Source: Pseudomonas sp. A-1 (GTDB lineage Bacteria > Pseudomonadota > Gammaproteobacteria > Pseudomonadales > Pseudomonadaceae). From it: 64,000 bases of DNA. The stretch covers positions 1 to 64,000 of the forward strand of contig NZ_SSTC01000014.1 of the NCBI RefSeq assembly GCF_004801855.1, in the 5' to 3' direction. Both the position numbers and the translations under genes were made by a program. A model generated the notes under the pieces. That model was not told where the DNA came from. It saw nothing but the letters and a program-made list of their open reading frames with translations, and did no database searches. Positions 20,769 through 30,203 of the stretch are shown here, piece after piece; positions within the stretch are counted from its first letter, which is position 1, and every line of letters begins with the position of its first letter.

Positions 20769-21229
20769 AGGCGCTCCCGGATCTGTTCGATCAGTCGGTC
20801 GCAGGCCAGCTCGACCAGGTCAAGCACCTGCTCGAAGCCGCCGGCACCGCCGTAGTAGGGGTCGGGCACCTCGTGCTCGGCCAGGCCGCCGCGGCGCAGG
20901 AACAGGTCCAGCTCGGCATCGCCCTGGGGCGGGCGCAGGCGGCACAGCTCGCGCAGGTTGTCGTGATCCATGGCGAGAACCCAGTCGAAACGGGCGAAGT
21001 CCTCGGCCTGCACCTGGCGGGCACGCAGCTCGTGCAGGCGGTAGCCGCGCTGCTCGGCGGCGGCGCAGGTGCGCGGGTCGGGCGCCTTGCCGACGTGCCA
21101 GGCGCCGGTGCCGGCGGAATCCACCTGCACCCGGTCGGCGAGGCCGGCCAGCTGCAGCTTGTGGCGCATCACCCCCTCGGCGGTCGGCGAGCGGCAGATG
21201 TTGCCAAGACAGACGAACAGCAGGCACAC
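20765..21229 (-). CDS. Low-molecular-weight protein tyrosine phosphatase
   Basis: The 154-residue protein has the CX5R(S/T) signature CLGNICRS with nucleophile Cys7 and Arg13, and the general-acid Asp in DPYYGG near residue 118. Its start is GTG (21227-21229), one base after the kdsB stop; no ATG lies nearby in frame. Bacterial members act on tyrosine kinases of envelope polysaccharide synthesis, but no such kinase is seen here, so the substrate is unknown. It is coupled to both kdsB and murB. Confidence 0.92.
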   Translation of the reverse strand: MCLLFVCLGNICRSPTAEGVMRHKLQLAGLADRVQVDSAGTGAWHVGKAPDPRTCAAAEQRGYRLHELRARQVQAEDFARFDWVLAMDHDNLRELCRLRPPQGDAELDLFLRRGGLAEHEVPDPYYGGAGGFEQVLDLVELACDRLIEQIRERL

Positions 21230-21230
21230 G

Positions 21231-21995
21231 TCAGGCTCCCAGCAGCTGGCGGACACGCTGCAGGTCTTCCGGGGTGTCGACGCCGGCCGGCGGCGCCTCG
21301 AGGGCGTCGGCGACATGGATGCGTACGCCGTGCCAGAGGGCACGCAGCTGCTCCAGGCACTCGGTGTCCTCCAGCCAGCACGGGCCCCAGGCGACGAAGT
21401 CGTGGAGGAAGCCGGCGCGGTAGGCGTAGATGCCGATGTGACGACGGAACGGCACGCCCTCAGGCAACTGCCCGCGCTCCGCGGCGAAGGCATCGCGCGC
21501 CCAGGGCAGCGGTGCACGGCTGAAGGTCAGCGCCAGGCCGCTGGCGTCGGTGACCAGCTTGACCACGTTGGGATTGAACAGCAGCGCTGCATCATGGATC
21601 GGCTCGGCCAGGGTGGCGATGCCGGCCTCGGCATGGGCGGCCAGGTTGGCGGCCACCTGGTCGATGATCGCCGGCGGAATCAGCGGCTCGTCGCCCTGCA
21701 CGTTGACCACGATGGCCTGGTCGGCCAAACCGAGCTGGCCGGCCACCTCGGCCAGGCGGTCGGTGCCGGAGTTGTGGTCGGCACGCGTCAGCAGCACCTC
21801 GGCGCCGAACGCCTGGCAGGCCTCGACGATGCGCGCATCGTCGGTAGCCACCACCACGCGGGTCGCGGCGCTCTTCTTCGCCTGCTCCCAGACGTGCTGG
21901 ATCATCGGCTTGCCGGCGATGTCCTGCAGCGGCTTGCCAGGCAGGCGGGTGGAGGCGTAGCGGGCAGGAATGACGACGACGAAGTCCACGCTCAT
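21231..21995 (-). CDS. kdsB: CMP-KDO synthetase (3-deoxy-manno-octulosonate cytidylyltransferase)
   Basis: The 254-residue nucleotidyltransferase activates KDO for transfer to lipid A. It has the [15 protein letters not shown] substrate and nucleotide loop, [33 protein letters not shown] with a metal-binding Asp, and HIGIYAYR. The ATG overlaps the trm112 stop by four bases. Its place between trm112/lpxK and murB gives a lipid A/peptidoglycan precursor operon. Confidence 0.97.
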   Translation of the reverse strand: MSVDFVVVIPARYASTRLPGKPLQDIAGKPMIQHVWEQAKKSAATRVVVATDDARIVEACQAFGAEVLLTRADHNSGTDRLAEVAGQLGLADQAIVVNVQGDEPLIPPAIIDQVAANLAAHAEAGIATLAEPIHDAALLFNPNVVKLVTDASGLALTFSRAPLPWARDAFAAERGQLPEGVPFRRHIGIYAYRAGFLHDFVAWGPCWLEDTECLEQLRALWHGVRIHVADALEAPPAGVDTPEDLQRVRQLLGA

Positions 21996-22177
21996 TTGTC
22001 CAGGCGCTCGTCGACGGTCAGGGTGCGCGCCTCGCTCTCCAGCATCACCGGGATGCCGTCGCGCACCGGGAAGGCCAGGGCGTCGGCCCTGCAGATCAGC
22101 TCGGACTTGTCGTCACTGAGCTTGAGGGGGCCCTTGCACAGCGGGCAGGCGAGAATGTCGAGCAGTTTGGGGTCCAT
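21992..22177 (-). CDS. Trm112 family protein (YcaR-like)
   Basis: The 61-residue protein begins [18 protein letters not shown], with a CxxC and a further Cys in [21 protein letters not shown], the bacterial Trm112/UPF0434 pattern. Eukaryotic and archaeal relatives activate methyltransferases; in bacteria the partner is usually unknown. I start at the ATG at 22177; the frame extends upstream without similarity. Four-base overlap with kdsB shows coupling. Confidence 0.93.
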   Translation of the reverse strand: MDPKLLDILACPLCKGPLKLSDDKSELICRADALAFPVRDGIPVMLESEARTLTVDERLDK

Positions 22178-22218
22178 GGTCCGCTCCAGGCAGAGGAATC
22201 TGGGGGGACCCGCGCGCA

Positions 22219-23217
22219 TCAACGCGGCAACAGGCGCTCGAGCTGACCGTCGAACCAGGCCACGAAGGCCGGCGATGGCTGGCCATCGACCGCCAGATAC
22301 CACCAGTCTGCGGCGGCGAATCCCCGGCATTTCACCGCATCCTTTTCGGTCATCAGCAGCGGCAGGGCCGGGGCGAAGCGCAGATCCTCGGGGCAGTAGG
22401 CCGCGTGGTCGGCGAAGGGATGCGGAACCGGGCGCCAGTGTAGCGCCTCGAGGGTCGCGAAGAAACGCTGCGGGTTGCCGATGCCGGCCACCGCGTGGAC
22501 CGCCTGCCCTGCCGGCAGATGATCCAGCGGGCGACGCTCGCCGCTGGCCAGGTTGACCAGCGCACTCGGGCGCAGGTTGAAGGCGAAGCCTGCCGCGCCG
22601 TCACCGGCAGCACCGTTGACCAGGCAGGCATCCACCGCGGCCAGGCGCTCCAGCGGCTCGCGCAGCGGCCCGGCCGGCAGGCAGCGGCGGTTGCCGAGAC
22701 CGCGGGCCGCGTCGATCAGCACCAGCTCGAGATCGCGGGCCAGACGGTAGTGCTGCAGGCCGTCGTCGCTGAGGATCAGGTCCAGCGGCTCCTGCTCGAG
22801 CAGGGCCCGCACCGCGCGGGGACGGTCGGGGTCGATCACCAGCGGCACGCCGCTGCGCTCGACGATCATCAGCGGCTCGTCACCGGCCTCGGCGGGACTC
22901 TGCCCGGCGCGCACCCGCCACGGCAGGCTCGGCGGCGTGGCGCCGTAGCCGCGACTGACCACGCCGACGCGCAGGCCGCGGGCACGGCAGTGCTCGATCA
23001 GCCAGAGGATCAGCGGCGTCTTGCCGGTGCCGCCGACGGTGATGTTGCCGACCACGATCACCGGCAGCGGCGCCCGCCAGGCCGGCCTGCGCCCGCTGAG
23101 GAAGTCGGCGCGGCGGCGCTCGACCACCCGCCGGTAGAGGACCTCCAGCGGACGCAGCAGGACCAGGGCCGGATGGCCCTGGTACCAGGCGGCAGTGAGG
23201 CGCTCGGCCAGGCGCAT
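22219..23217 (-). CDS. lpxK: Tetraacyldisaccharide 4'-kinase
   Basis: The 332-residue membrane-associated kinase phosphorylates the lipid A disaccharide precursor at the 4' position. It has an N-terminal hydrophobic/amphipathic stretch, the P-loop VGGTGKTPL (61-69), [13 protein letters not shown], and [11 protein letters not shown]. The ATG shares one base with the exbD stop. In this lineage lpxK lies after exbB-exbD instead of after msbA. Confidence 0.95.
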   Translation of the reverse strand: MRLAERLTAAWYQGHPALVLLRPLEVLYRRVVERRRADFLSGRRPAWRAPLPVIVVGNITVGGTGKTPLILWLIEHCRARGLRVGVVSRGYGATPPSLPWRVRAGQSPAEAGDEPLMIVERSGVPLVIDPDRPRAVRALLEQEPLDLILSDDGLQHYRLARDLELVLIDAARGLGNRRCLPAGPLREPLERLAAVDACLVNGAAGDGAAGFAFNLRPSALVNLASGERRPLDHLPAGQAVHAVAGIGNPQRFFATLEALHWRPVPHPFADHAAYCPEDLRFAPALPLLMTEKDAVKCRGFAAADWWYLAVDGQPSPAFVAWFDGQLERLLPR

Positions 23218-23648
23218 CAGGGCTTGGCCGGCTGCGCTTCGACGGTGGTGATGCGCAGGTGCGCGAAGCCCAGCTTGCCGGCCGCGTCCATGGCGGTGAT
23301 CACCGCCTGGTGCGGGGTGCGCGCGTCGGCGCTGATCACCAGCGGCAGGCTGCTGTCGCCGCCGGACTCCTTCTGCAGCGCGCTGCTCAGGGTCGCCAGG
23401 TCGCTCTTCACCAGCTGCTGGCCGTTGAGCGCATAGCTGCCGTCGGCGGCGATGGTGATCTCCAGCTGCTTGAGCTGGGTCTCCTGCACCGGCGTGGCGC
23501 TGTCGGCCTCGGGCAGGTCGATCTTCAGCTGGGTCTCACGGGTGAAGGTGGTGGTCACCACGAAGAACAGCAGCAGGATGAACACCACGTCGATCAGCGG
23601 CGCCAGGCCGATCTCGACGTTCTCCCGCGGTTTGCGTCGGAATTTCAC
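23217..23648 (-). CDS. exbD: Biopolymer transport protein ExbD/TolR family
   Basis: The 143-residue protein has a short cytoplasmic N-terminus, one membrane helix with the proton-relay Asp20 in [17 protein letters not shown], and a periplasmic C-terminal domain. It works with ExbB as a proton-motive-force-driven motor. The start is GTG, overlapping the exbB stop as GTGA. No TonB is nearby; the lipid A context raises the possibility of an envelope role other than siderophore uptake. Confidence 0.9.
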   Translation of the reverse strand: MKFRRKPRENVEIGLAPLIDVVFILLLFFVVTTTFTRETQLKIDLPEADSATPVQETQLKQLEITIAADGSYALNGQQLVKSDLATLSSALQKESGGDSSLPLVISADARTPHQAVITAMDAAGKLGFAHLRITTVEAQPAKP

Positions 23649-24280
23649 CGCTTGCCGCCCTCGCCCAGATCGACGTCACGGTCGCCCTGCACCACTTCCA
23701 CCAGACGGATTGCTTCCTGCTCCATGCCGACCACCAGCTCGTCGACGCGACGCTGCAGGTAGCGGTGGAAGAACAGCGCGGGGATGCCGACGAACAGACC
23801 GGCGGCGGTGGTGATCAGCGCCTTGGAGATGCCGCCGGCGAGCACCGGCGCGTTGGCCATGCCGCTGCCCATGAAGCCGCTGAAGATCTCGATCATGCCC
23901 AGCACGGTGCCGAGCAGGCCGAGCAACGGGGCGATGGCGGCGATGGTGCCGAGCGCGTTGAGGTAGCGCTCCAGGTCATGGATGACCCGCGCAGCGGCTT
24001 CCTCGATGCACTCCTTCATGATGTCGCGACCATGCTTGGAGTTGGCGAGACCGGCGGCCAGCACCTCCCCCAGCGGCGAGGAGGCGCGCAGCTCCTTGAG
24101 CTTCTGGCTGTCCAGCTGCTTGTCCTGGATCCAGCGCCATACCTGGCCCAGCAGGTTCGGCGGGGTGATCCGCGCCGGACGCAGGGTCCACAGGCGTTCG
24201 GCACTGATGCCGATGGCCGCGATCGAACAGAGAATGATCGGCAGCATCATCCAGCCGCCGGCTTTGACCAATTCCCACAC
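23645..24280 (-). CDS. exbB: ExbB/TolQ/MotA family proton channel protein
   Basis: The 211-residue protein has three membrane segments: residues 8-25, about 115-140, and about 160-180 (ALITTAAGLFVGIPALFFH), with the conserved APLLGLLGTVLGMI and TTAAGL helices of the MotA/TolQ/ExbB family. The start is GTG at 24278-24280, preceded by GGGGG; this gives the length usual for Pseudomonas ExbB1. It heads the exbB-exbD-lpxK-trm112-kdsB-ptp-murB operon and is followed by GTGA coupling to exbD. Confidence 0.92.
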   Translation of the reverse strand: MWELVKAGGWMMLPIILCSIAAIGISAERLWTLRPARITPPNLLGQVWRWIQDKQLDSQKLKELRASSPLGEVLAAGLANSKHGRDIMKECIEEAAARVIHDLERYLNALGTIAAIAPLLGLLGTVLGMIEIFSGFMGSGMANAPVLAGGISKALITTAAGLFVGIPALFFHRYLQRRVDELVVGMEQEAIRLVEVVQGDRDVDLGEGGKR

Positions 24281-24350
24281 AGTAACAACCCCCTGAAAAA
24301 AGTGGCGCAACTCTAGCACAGCGCGCTCGCCATGCCGCCCGTCTGGGTTC

Positions 24351-26570
24351 TCATTTTTCCCGCCAGAAACGCGCCTGCGCGCGCTCGCCGGCGACCGTCC
24401 CATGGCGGCCGAGCCACAACTGCAGCGCCCCCTCGGCGGCACTGTCGTGGATGCGCACGCCGGCGGCCCGAAAACGCGCCACCACCTGCGGATGCGGGTG
24501 GCCGAAGGCATTGTTCCAGCCCCGCGAGAACAACACGCCGCGCGGCGCCACCGCGGCGATGAACTCCGCCGACGACGAACTGCGACTGCCGTGGTGGGGC
24601 GCCAGCAGCCAGTCGGCGCGCAGATCGCGGCCACTGCCCAGCAACGCGCGCTCGCCGCTCGCGGAGATGTCTCCGGTGAGCAGCAGCCGCTCGCCGCGCG
24701 CCTCTACCAGCAGCAGGCAGGACGCATCATTGCCGTCGCCGCTCATCTGCCAGGTGGTGAAACGCACGGCGTCCCATTGCCACTGCTCGCCATCGCGACA
24801 GGGCTCGACGGCGTATGGCAGACGCTGTCGCGCCGCCTCGCCGGCGAGCAGGCGGGACGCCGGAAGACCGGCCAGCACGCTGCCTGCCCCGCCGGCATGA
24901 TCCTGGTCGGCATGGCTTAGCAGCAGCGTGTCGAGCCTGCCGACGCCCTGCCTGAGCAGGAGCGGCAGCACCACCTTCTCTCCCGAATCGAACCCGCGCG
25001 CGGCCGGGCCGGCGTCGTACAGCAGAGCGTGAGCGCTGGTGCGTACCAGCACCGCCAGCCCCTGCCCGACATCCAGCACGCGCACCTCGGCCTCGCCGCT
25101 CGGAATGCCGGCCGCGGCGGGAAACAGCAACGGCAGCGGCATCAGGGCGCCGAACAAGCGCAGCGGCAACCCGGCCGGCAGCAGCGCCAGCAGGACGCCG
25201 CCCAGCCCGAGCAGCACCGCCCAGCCAGGCGCAGCGGCGAACTGCCGGGCCGGCGCCAGCTCGGCGAGCCAGGCGAGCAGGTCGAACAGCAGGTCGAGCT
25301 GCAGCCCGGCCAGCCACAGCAGGCTGCTGCCCACCCCGGGTAGCGGCAGCAGCAGGGTCCCGAGCAGGGCCAGCGGCACCACGCCGACACCGACCCAGGG
25401 CACCGCCAGCAGGTTGGCCAGCGCGCCGGTGAGACTGACCGGCAGGCCGAGCGCCAGCAGCAGCGGCAACAGGCCGAGAGTCATCGCCCACTGCGCGCGC
25501 GGCAGCACCCGCCAACCGGCGGCCGGCGCCAGGCGGCCGCTGAAGCACCAGGCCAGCAGCGCCACCGCGCCGAACGACAGCCAGAAACCCGGTTGCAGGC
25601 TGGCCAGCGGCTCGACCACCAGCACCAGGGTCAACGCCGCCAGCAGCGGCAGCCAGACGCCCAGGCTGCGGAAGCGCCAGCGCCACAACAGCACCACCGC
25701 CAGCATGACGCAGGCCCGCTGCACCGGCACCTCGAAGCCGGCCAGCAGGCCGTAGGCGAGCGCACCGGCCATCGCCAGGCCACAGGCGCAGGGCAGCCAG
25801 GGCCAGCCCCGCGGCCACCAGCCGCGGCGGAACAGGCCGAGCACCAGCGCATACAGCAGACCGGCCAGCAGTGCCACGTGCTGACCGGATATCACCAGCA
25901 GATGGGTGGTGCCGGTGGCCTGCAGCACCTGCCAGTCCCCTTCGCCGAGCCCCGAACCGTCGCCCAGCACCAGTGCCGCCAGGGCCCCCTCCCGACCATG
26001 TGCCGGCGCCGCCAGCAGCGCACTGCGCAGGCGATCGCGCCAGCCTTGCGGCCCGTCCGCGGCGCTCAGCCGCTCGCCGGCCTTGACCGAGCCGGTGGCG
26101 CCGACGCGACGTGCCGTCAGCCAGGCCTCGTAGTCGAAACCCTGGGGATTGACCAGACCGCGCGGGCGCTTGAGTTGCACCGCCAGGCGCCAGACCTCGC
26201 CGGCCGCCAGCGGTGGCGCTCCGTACCAGGACAGGCGCAGGCGCTGGGGGAGGCTTGCGCGGCGCGAGCGGGCCTGCTCGATATGGAAGCGGGTAACGCC
26301 CACCTCCCGCTCCGGCAGACCGACGATCCGCCCCTGCAGCCACAGGGTCCGGCCATCCAGTTCGGCGGCCAGGCGGTCGTCCAGCGCCAGCTGCGCCGAG
26401 CCGCAGGCCCAGCCCAGGCCGAGCAGGAACAGCGCCAGTGGATAGCCGCGGGTCGGCAGCAGCGCCACCCCCACGACCGCCAGCGCGACGAGAGCCGCCG
26501 CAGGCGGCAAGGCCGGCAGGAAACGCAGGCACAGCAGCCCGCCACAGAGCGCGATCAGTCCCGTGCGCAT
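24351..26570 (-). CDS. comEC: DNA internalization competence protein ComEC/Rec2
   Basis: The 739-residue polytopic protein has an N-terminal DUF4131 region, the competence channel domain with TGTTHLLVISGQHVALLAGLLY, and a C-terminal metallo-beta-lactamase domain. The latter shows LSHADQDHAGG (HxDxDH metal motif), LLLTGDIS, and LAPHHGSRSSSS. It forms the inner-membrane channel for single-stranded DNA in natural transformation and may degrade the other strand. The start at 26570 gives an N-terminal membrane helix; the frame extends upstream by 23 codons without similarity. It is intact, so transformation capacity is plausible. Confidence 0.94.
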   Translation of the reverse strand: MRTGLIALCGGLLCLRFLPALPPAAALVALAVVGVALLPTRGYPLALFLLGLGWACGSAQLALDDRLAAELDGRTLWLQGRIVGLPEREVGVTRFHIEQARSRRASLPQRLRLSWYGAPPLAAGEVWRLAVQLKRPRGLVNPQGFDYEAWLTARRVGATGSVKAGERLSAADGPQGWRDRLRSALLAAPAHGREGALAALVLGDGSGLGEGDWQVLQATGTTHLLVISGQHVALLAGLLYALVLGLFRRGWWPRGWPWLPCACGLAMAGALAYGLLAGFEVPVQRACVMLAVVLLWRWRFRSLGVWLPLLAALTLVLVVEPLASLQPGFWLSFGAVALLAWCFSGRLAPAAGWRVLPRAQWAMTLGLLPLLLALGLPVSLTGALANLLAVPWVGVGVVPLALLGTLLLPLPGVGSSLLWLAGLQLDLLFDLLAWLAELAPARQFAAAPGWAVLLGLGGVLLALLPAGLPLRLFGALMPLPLLFPAAAGIPSGEAEVRVLDVGQGLAVLVRTSAHALLYDAGPAARGFDSGEKVVLPLLLRQGVGRLDTLLLSHADQDHAGGAGSVLAGLPASRLLAGEAARQRLPYAVEPCRDGEQWQWDAVRFTTWQMSGDGNDASCLLLVEARGERLLLTGDISASGERALLGSGRDLRADWLLAPHHGSRSSSSAEFIAAVAPRGVLFSRGWNNAFGHPHPQVVARFRAAGVRIHDSAAEGALQLWLGRHGTVAGERAQARFWREK

Positions 26571-26718
26571 GGATTCATCCCTGAATCGGCCGGCGCTGCG
26601 CGCCGCTGAAATTCTGTTACAGATCCCCGGACAGTCCATCCGGATTTTTGTTCCGCCCGGTCCACCACCGGGAGAATCAGTGCATAATACCGGCGCTTAG
26701 TCGCCGTCGAGAGCCCCC

Positions 26719-27249
26719 ATGCCGCGCCGAATCTTCAAGCGATACATGCCCGACCCGGAGCGCATCAGGGGCGACAAATCCCTGCGCTTTCTCGGCAAAC
26801 TGATTCACGATCCCAACCTCTGGCACCTCAATCGCCACTCGGTGGCTCGTGCCATGGCCGTGGGCCTGTTCGCCGCCTTCATCCCGCTGCCGATGCAGAT
26901 GCTGCTGGCCGCCTCGCTGGCCATCCCGCTGCGCGGCAACCTGCCGATCTCCATCGGTCTGGTCTGGCTGACCAACCCCATCACCATGCCGCCGGTGTTC
27001 TACTGCACCTACAAGATGGGCGCCTGGCTGATGCACGTGCCACCGATCACCCTGCCCGAGCACCTGAGCATGGAGTGGATCACCCACGAGCTGAGCACCC
27101 TGTGGCAGCCGTTCCTGCTCGGCTCGGTGATCACCGGCCTGATCTGCTCCATCCTCGGCTACTGCCTGACCATGACCTACTGGCGCTGGTGGGTACGCCG
27201 CAGCTGGCACAAGCGCCAGCTCCTGCGCCGCCAGCAGGGTCACTCCTGA
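26719..27249 (+). CDS. DUF2062 domain membrane protein
   Basis: The 176-residue protein matches the DUF2062 family: MPRRIFKRYMPDPERIR at the N-terminus, then LWHLNRHSVARAMAVGLFAAFIPLPMQM, and a C-terminal membrane pair. Three membrane segments can be seen (about 47-70, 78-100, 130-155) with a basic C-terminus (RRSWHKRQLLRRQ). The function is unknown. It is divergent from comEC and convergent with lolD; a CATAAT -10-like element lies about 30 bases upstream of the ATG. Confidence 0.9.
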   Translation: MPRRIFKRYMPDPERIRGDKSLRFLGKLIHDPNLWHLNRHSVARAMAVGLFAAFIPLPMQMLLAASLAIPLRGNLPISIGLVWLTNPITMPPVFYCTYKMGAWLMHVPPITLPEHLSMEWITHELSTLWQPFLLGSVITGLICSILGYCLTMTYWRWWVRRSWHKRQLLRRQQGHS

Positions 27250-27253
27250 TCCC

Positions 27254-27289
27254 GGTCGGTGTCAGCCCCGCCTGCGGCCGACACCGACC
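27254..27289. terminator. Perfect inverted repeat between DUF2062 gene and lolD (possible terminator)
   Basis: A ten-base perfect stem GGTCGGTGTC/GACACCGACC lies between two convergent genes. There is no T run on either strand, so it may be a transcript-end stabilising hairpin or a Rho-assisted stop. Confidence 0.5.
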
Positions 27290-27294
27290 CTCCC

Positions 27295-27984
27295 CTACTC
27301 CGCCAGTACCAGCCGCCCGCCCTCCAGGCGCAGCACGCGGTCCATCTGCCGCGCCAGGGCGATGTCGTGGGTCACCACCAGGAAGGCGGTGTGCAGCGAC
27401 GTGCTCAGCTCCTGCATCAGCTCCTGGATGCCGCGCGCGGTGTGCTGGTCGAGGTTGCCGGTGGGCTCGTCGAGCAGCACCAGCGCCGGCCGGTTGACCA
27501 GTGCGCGGGCGATGGCCACGCGCTGGCGCTCGCCGCCGGAAAGCTCGGCCGGCTTGTGGCCCAGACGATGCCCCAGCCCGACCCGCTCCAGCAGCGCCGT
27601 GGCCCGCTGGCGCGCCTCGCCGATCGGCATGCGTCCGATCAGCAGCGGCATGCACACGTTCTCCAGCGCATTGAACTCCGGCAGCAGGTGGTGGAACTGG
27701 TAGACGAAGCCCATGGCGCGATTGCGCAGCAGGCCGCGGGCCTTCTCGTTGAGCGCCGACAGCTCCTCGCCGGCCAGCCAGACGCTGCCCTCGCTGGGAG
27801 TATCGAGGCCGCCGAGCAGGTTGAGCAGGGTGGTCTTGCCCGAGCCGGAGCTGCCGACGATGGCCACCCGCTCGCCGGGCTGCAGCGCCAGCTCGACGCC
27901 CTTGAGCACCTCCACCGACTGCGGCCCCTCTTCGTAGCACTTGCCGAGGTTGCGGCACAGCAGCACCGCCTTGTCGTTACTCAT
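27295..27984 (-). CDS. lolD: Lipoprotein-releasing ABC transporter ATPase LolD
   Basis: The 229-residue ATPase has Walker [10 protein letters not shown] (44-52), signature [14 protein letters not shown], Walker [13 protein letters not shown] and the H-loop VVTHD. The [21 protein letters not shown]-loop segment is characteristic of LolD, which powers release of outer-membrane lipoproteins to LolA. The ATG at 27984 overlaps the permease stop by eight bases. Only one permease gene adjoins it. Confidence 0.95.
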   Translation of the reverse strand: MSNDKAVLLCRNLGKCYEEGPQSVEVLKGVELALQPGERVAIVGSSGSGKTTLLNLLGGLDTPSEGSVWLAGEELSALNEKARGLLRNRAMGFVYQFHHLLPEFNALENVCMPLLIGRMPIGEARQRATALLERVGLGHRLGHKPAELSGGERQRVAIARALVNRPALVLLDEPTGNLDQHTARGIQELMQELSTSLHTAFLVVTHDIALARQMDRVLRLEGGRLVLAE

Positions 27985-29224
27985 AGCGCAGGGCCTCCGC
28001 CGGCTGGGTGCGCGCCGCGCGCCAGGCCGGGTACAGGGTGGCAAAGAAACTCATCAGCAGCGCGGCCGAGCAGATCAGCACCACATCCTCCACGCGCAGC
28101 TGCGACGGCAGGTAGTTGATGAAATACACGTCCGAACTGAGGAACTTGCGCCCCAGCAGGTTCTCCAGCGCCGCCACCCACTGGGTGACGTTGAGCGCGG
28201 CGATCACGCCGAGCACGCCGCCGATCAGGGTGCCGACCACGCCGATCACCGAGCCCTGGACCATGAACACCAGCATGATCTGCCGCGGGGTCATCCCCAG
28301 GGTGCGCAGGATGGCGATGTCGGCCTTCTTGTCGGTCACCACCATCACCAGGGTGGAGATGATGTTGAACGCGGCCACCGCGACGATCAGCAGCAGCAGC
28401 AGGGCGATCATGGTCTTCTCCATCTGGATCGCCTGGAACAGGCTGCCGTGGCTGCGCGTCCAGTCGCGGGCGACGTAGTCGCCTTCGCTGAAGCCGGTGG
28501 CGATCTCCCAGGCCACCTGCGGCGCCTTGAACAGATCCTTGAGCTTCAGGCGCACACCCTCCACCTGGTTTTCCTGCCAGCGCGACAGCCGCGCGGCATC
28601 GCCGATGTGGATCAGCGCCAGCGAGCTGTCCAGCTCGGCGCCGACCTTGAACACGCCGACCACGGTGAAGCGCTTGAGCCGCGGGAACACCCCGGCCGGC
28701 GTCACCGACGCCTCGGGCAGGATGAAGGTCAGCTTGTCGCCGACATTGACGCGGAAACGCCGCGCGGTGATCTCGCCGATGACGATGCCGAACTCGCCGC
28801 TCTTCAGAGCCTCCAGGCTGCCCTGCACCATGTGCTGGTCGATGATCGAGACGTTCTTCTCGGCCTCCGGCAGCACGGCGTTGACCAGTACCGGCTGTGT
28901 CCCGCCGCTGTGGGTGAGCATGCCCTGCAACTGGCTGAACGGTGCCACCGCCACCACCTCGGGGTGCTTGGCCACCCTGGCGGCCAGCGCCTGCCAGTCA
29001 TCGATCGGCTGGTAGCTGCTGATGGTGGCGTGCGGCACCATGCCGAGGATGCGCGTGCGCAGCTCGCGGTCGAAGCCGTTCATCACCGACAGCACCAGGA
29101 TCATCACCAGCACGCCGAGGGCGAGGCCGACCATCGAGGTCAGGGAAATGAACGAGATGAAGTGGTTGCGGCGCTTGGCACGCGTGTAGCGCATGCCGAT
29201 GAATACGGGTAAGGGTCTGAACAT
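27977..29224 (-). CDS. Lipoprotein-releasing ABC transporter permease LolC/LolE family
   Basis: The 415-residue MacB/FtsX-fold permease has four membrane segments: residue about 25-47, then a large periplasmic domain, then three helices near 275-295, 320-345 and 375-395. The N-terminal [31 protein letters not shown] and the [14 protein letters not shown] coupling segment are typical of LolC/LolE. It is followed directly by lolD but no second permease is adjacent, so it could act as a homodimer (LolF-like) or pair with a LolC/E protein encoded elsewhere. The ATG at 29224 was chosen for the family N-terminus. Confidence 0.92.
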   Translation of the reverse strand: MFRPLPVFIGMRYTRAKRRNHFISFISLTSMVGLALGVLVMILVLSVMNGFDRELRTRILGMVPHATISSYQPIDDWQALAARVAKHPEVVAVAPFSQLQGMLTHSGGTQPVLVNAVLPEAEKNVSIIDQHMVQGSLEALKSGEFGIVIGEITARRFRVNVGDKLTFILPEASVTPAGVFPRLKRFTVVGVFKVGAELDSSLALIHIGDAARLSRWQENQVEGVRLKLKDLFKAPQVAWEIATGFSEGDYVARDWTRSHGSLFQAIQMEKTMIALLLLLIVAVAAFNIISTLVMVVTDKKADIAILRTLGMTPRQIMLVFMVQGSVIGVVGTLIGGVLGVIAALNVTQWVAALENLLGRKFLSSDVYFINYLPSQLRVEDVVLICSAALLMSFFATLYPAWRAARTQPAEALRYE

Positions 29225-29438
29225 GCTCGGGTTGCCTTGCGGGCGAAGGGAAGACGTCCGTTTGTCACGCCGGCGGCGGGAACTCGCTACAGACCACACC
29301 GGCGGCCGGCAGTTCGCCGGACGGGCGGCAGTCTACCGCAACGCCGGTCGCCACGCACCGACGGCGACCCCGACCTCTCCCCAAAGCGGCGGCGGCATGC
29401 TAGAAGGCTGCATCAGCCTGATTGCGCAAGGAGCAGTC

Positions 29439-30161
29439 GTGACCCTCATCTACGGCCATCGCGGCGCGCGGGGCGAAGCCCCGGAAAACACCCTCGCCAG
29501 CTTCCAGCGCTGCCTCGAGCAGGGCGTGACCCGCTGCGAGCTGGACCTGCACCTGTCCGCCGATGGCGAACTGATGGTGATCCATGACCCGACGCTCAGG
29601 CGCACCACCGGCCAGCGCGGCAAGGTGGCGGCGCACAGCGCCGCCGAACTGGAGCGCATGGACGCCCGCGTCGGCGGCCCGGCCTGGCCGCAGCCCTGCC
29701 CGATCCCGCGCCTGCGCACGCTGTTCACCCATTGCGACTTCGAGCACTGGCAGCTGGAGGTCAAGAGCGCCTCGCGCGAGCGTGCGGCACGCACCGTGGA
29801 GGCGATCGCCGCACTGACCCGCGAGCTCGGCCTCGGCCACCGGGTCACCGTGACCAGCAGCTCGCGCACCGTGCTGCGCGCCCTGCAGGAACTGGCCCCG
29901 CAGTTGGCCCGCGGCCTGGTCGCCGAGTACGCCTGGCTGGATCCGCTGAAGGTCGCGCAGCGCTACGGCTGCGGCCTGCTGGCGCTGAACTGGACGCTGT
30001 GCAGCCCCGAGCGGTTGCGCAAGGCGCAGCAACAGGGGCTGCACGTGTCGGTGTGGACGGTCAACGAGCCGGCGCTGATGCGCCGGCTCGCCGACTTCGG
30101 CGTGGACAGCCTGATCACAGACTTTCCCGGTTTGGCCAGCGCCACCCTCGGGAATCGCTGA
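29439..30161 (+). CDS. Glycerophosphodiester phosphodiesterase family protein
   Basis: The 240-residue TIM-barrel protein starts ...LIYGHRGARGEAPENTLASF, where HRG and the PENT motif are the GDPD active-site signature, followed by CELDLHLSADGELMVIHD with metal ligands (Glu, Asp) and the general-base His. LEVKS and VTVTSSS motifs follow, and the C-terminus reads SVWTVNEP. There is no signal peptide, so a cytoplasmic UgpQ-like role in releasing glycerol-3-phosphate is likely. The GTG at 29439 has an AAGGAG site (29428-29433) at correct spacing; longer versions of the frame lack support. Confidence 0.92.
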   Translation: MTLIYGHRGARGEAPENTLASFQRCLEQGVTRCELDLHLSADGELMVIHDPTLRRTTGQRGKVAAHSAAELERMDARVGGPAWPQPCPIPRLRTLFTHCDFEHWQLEVKSASRERAARTVEAIAALTRELGLGHRVTVTSSSRTVLRALQELAPQLARGLVAEYAWLDPLKVAQRYGCGLLALNWTLCSPERLRKAQQQGLHVSVWTVNEPALMRRLADFGVDSLITDFPGLASATLGNR

Positions 30162-30170
30162 GCGGCCAGT

Positions 30171-30199
30171 CTCCGACCGGCTCAGGCCACCGGTCGGAG
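30171..30199. terminator. Perfect hairpin between GDPD gene and sth
   Basis: A ten-base stem CTCCGACCGG/CCGGTCGGAG lies between the convergent genes; flanking GAGCGG/CCGCTC can extend it, followed by six As on the plus strand. A T run is absent in the plus direction, so termination efficiency is uncertain. Confidence 0.5.
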
Positions 30200-30203
30200 C
30201 CGC

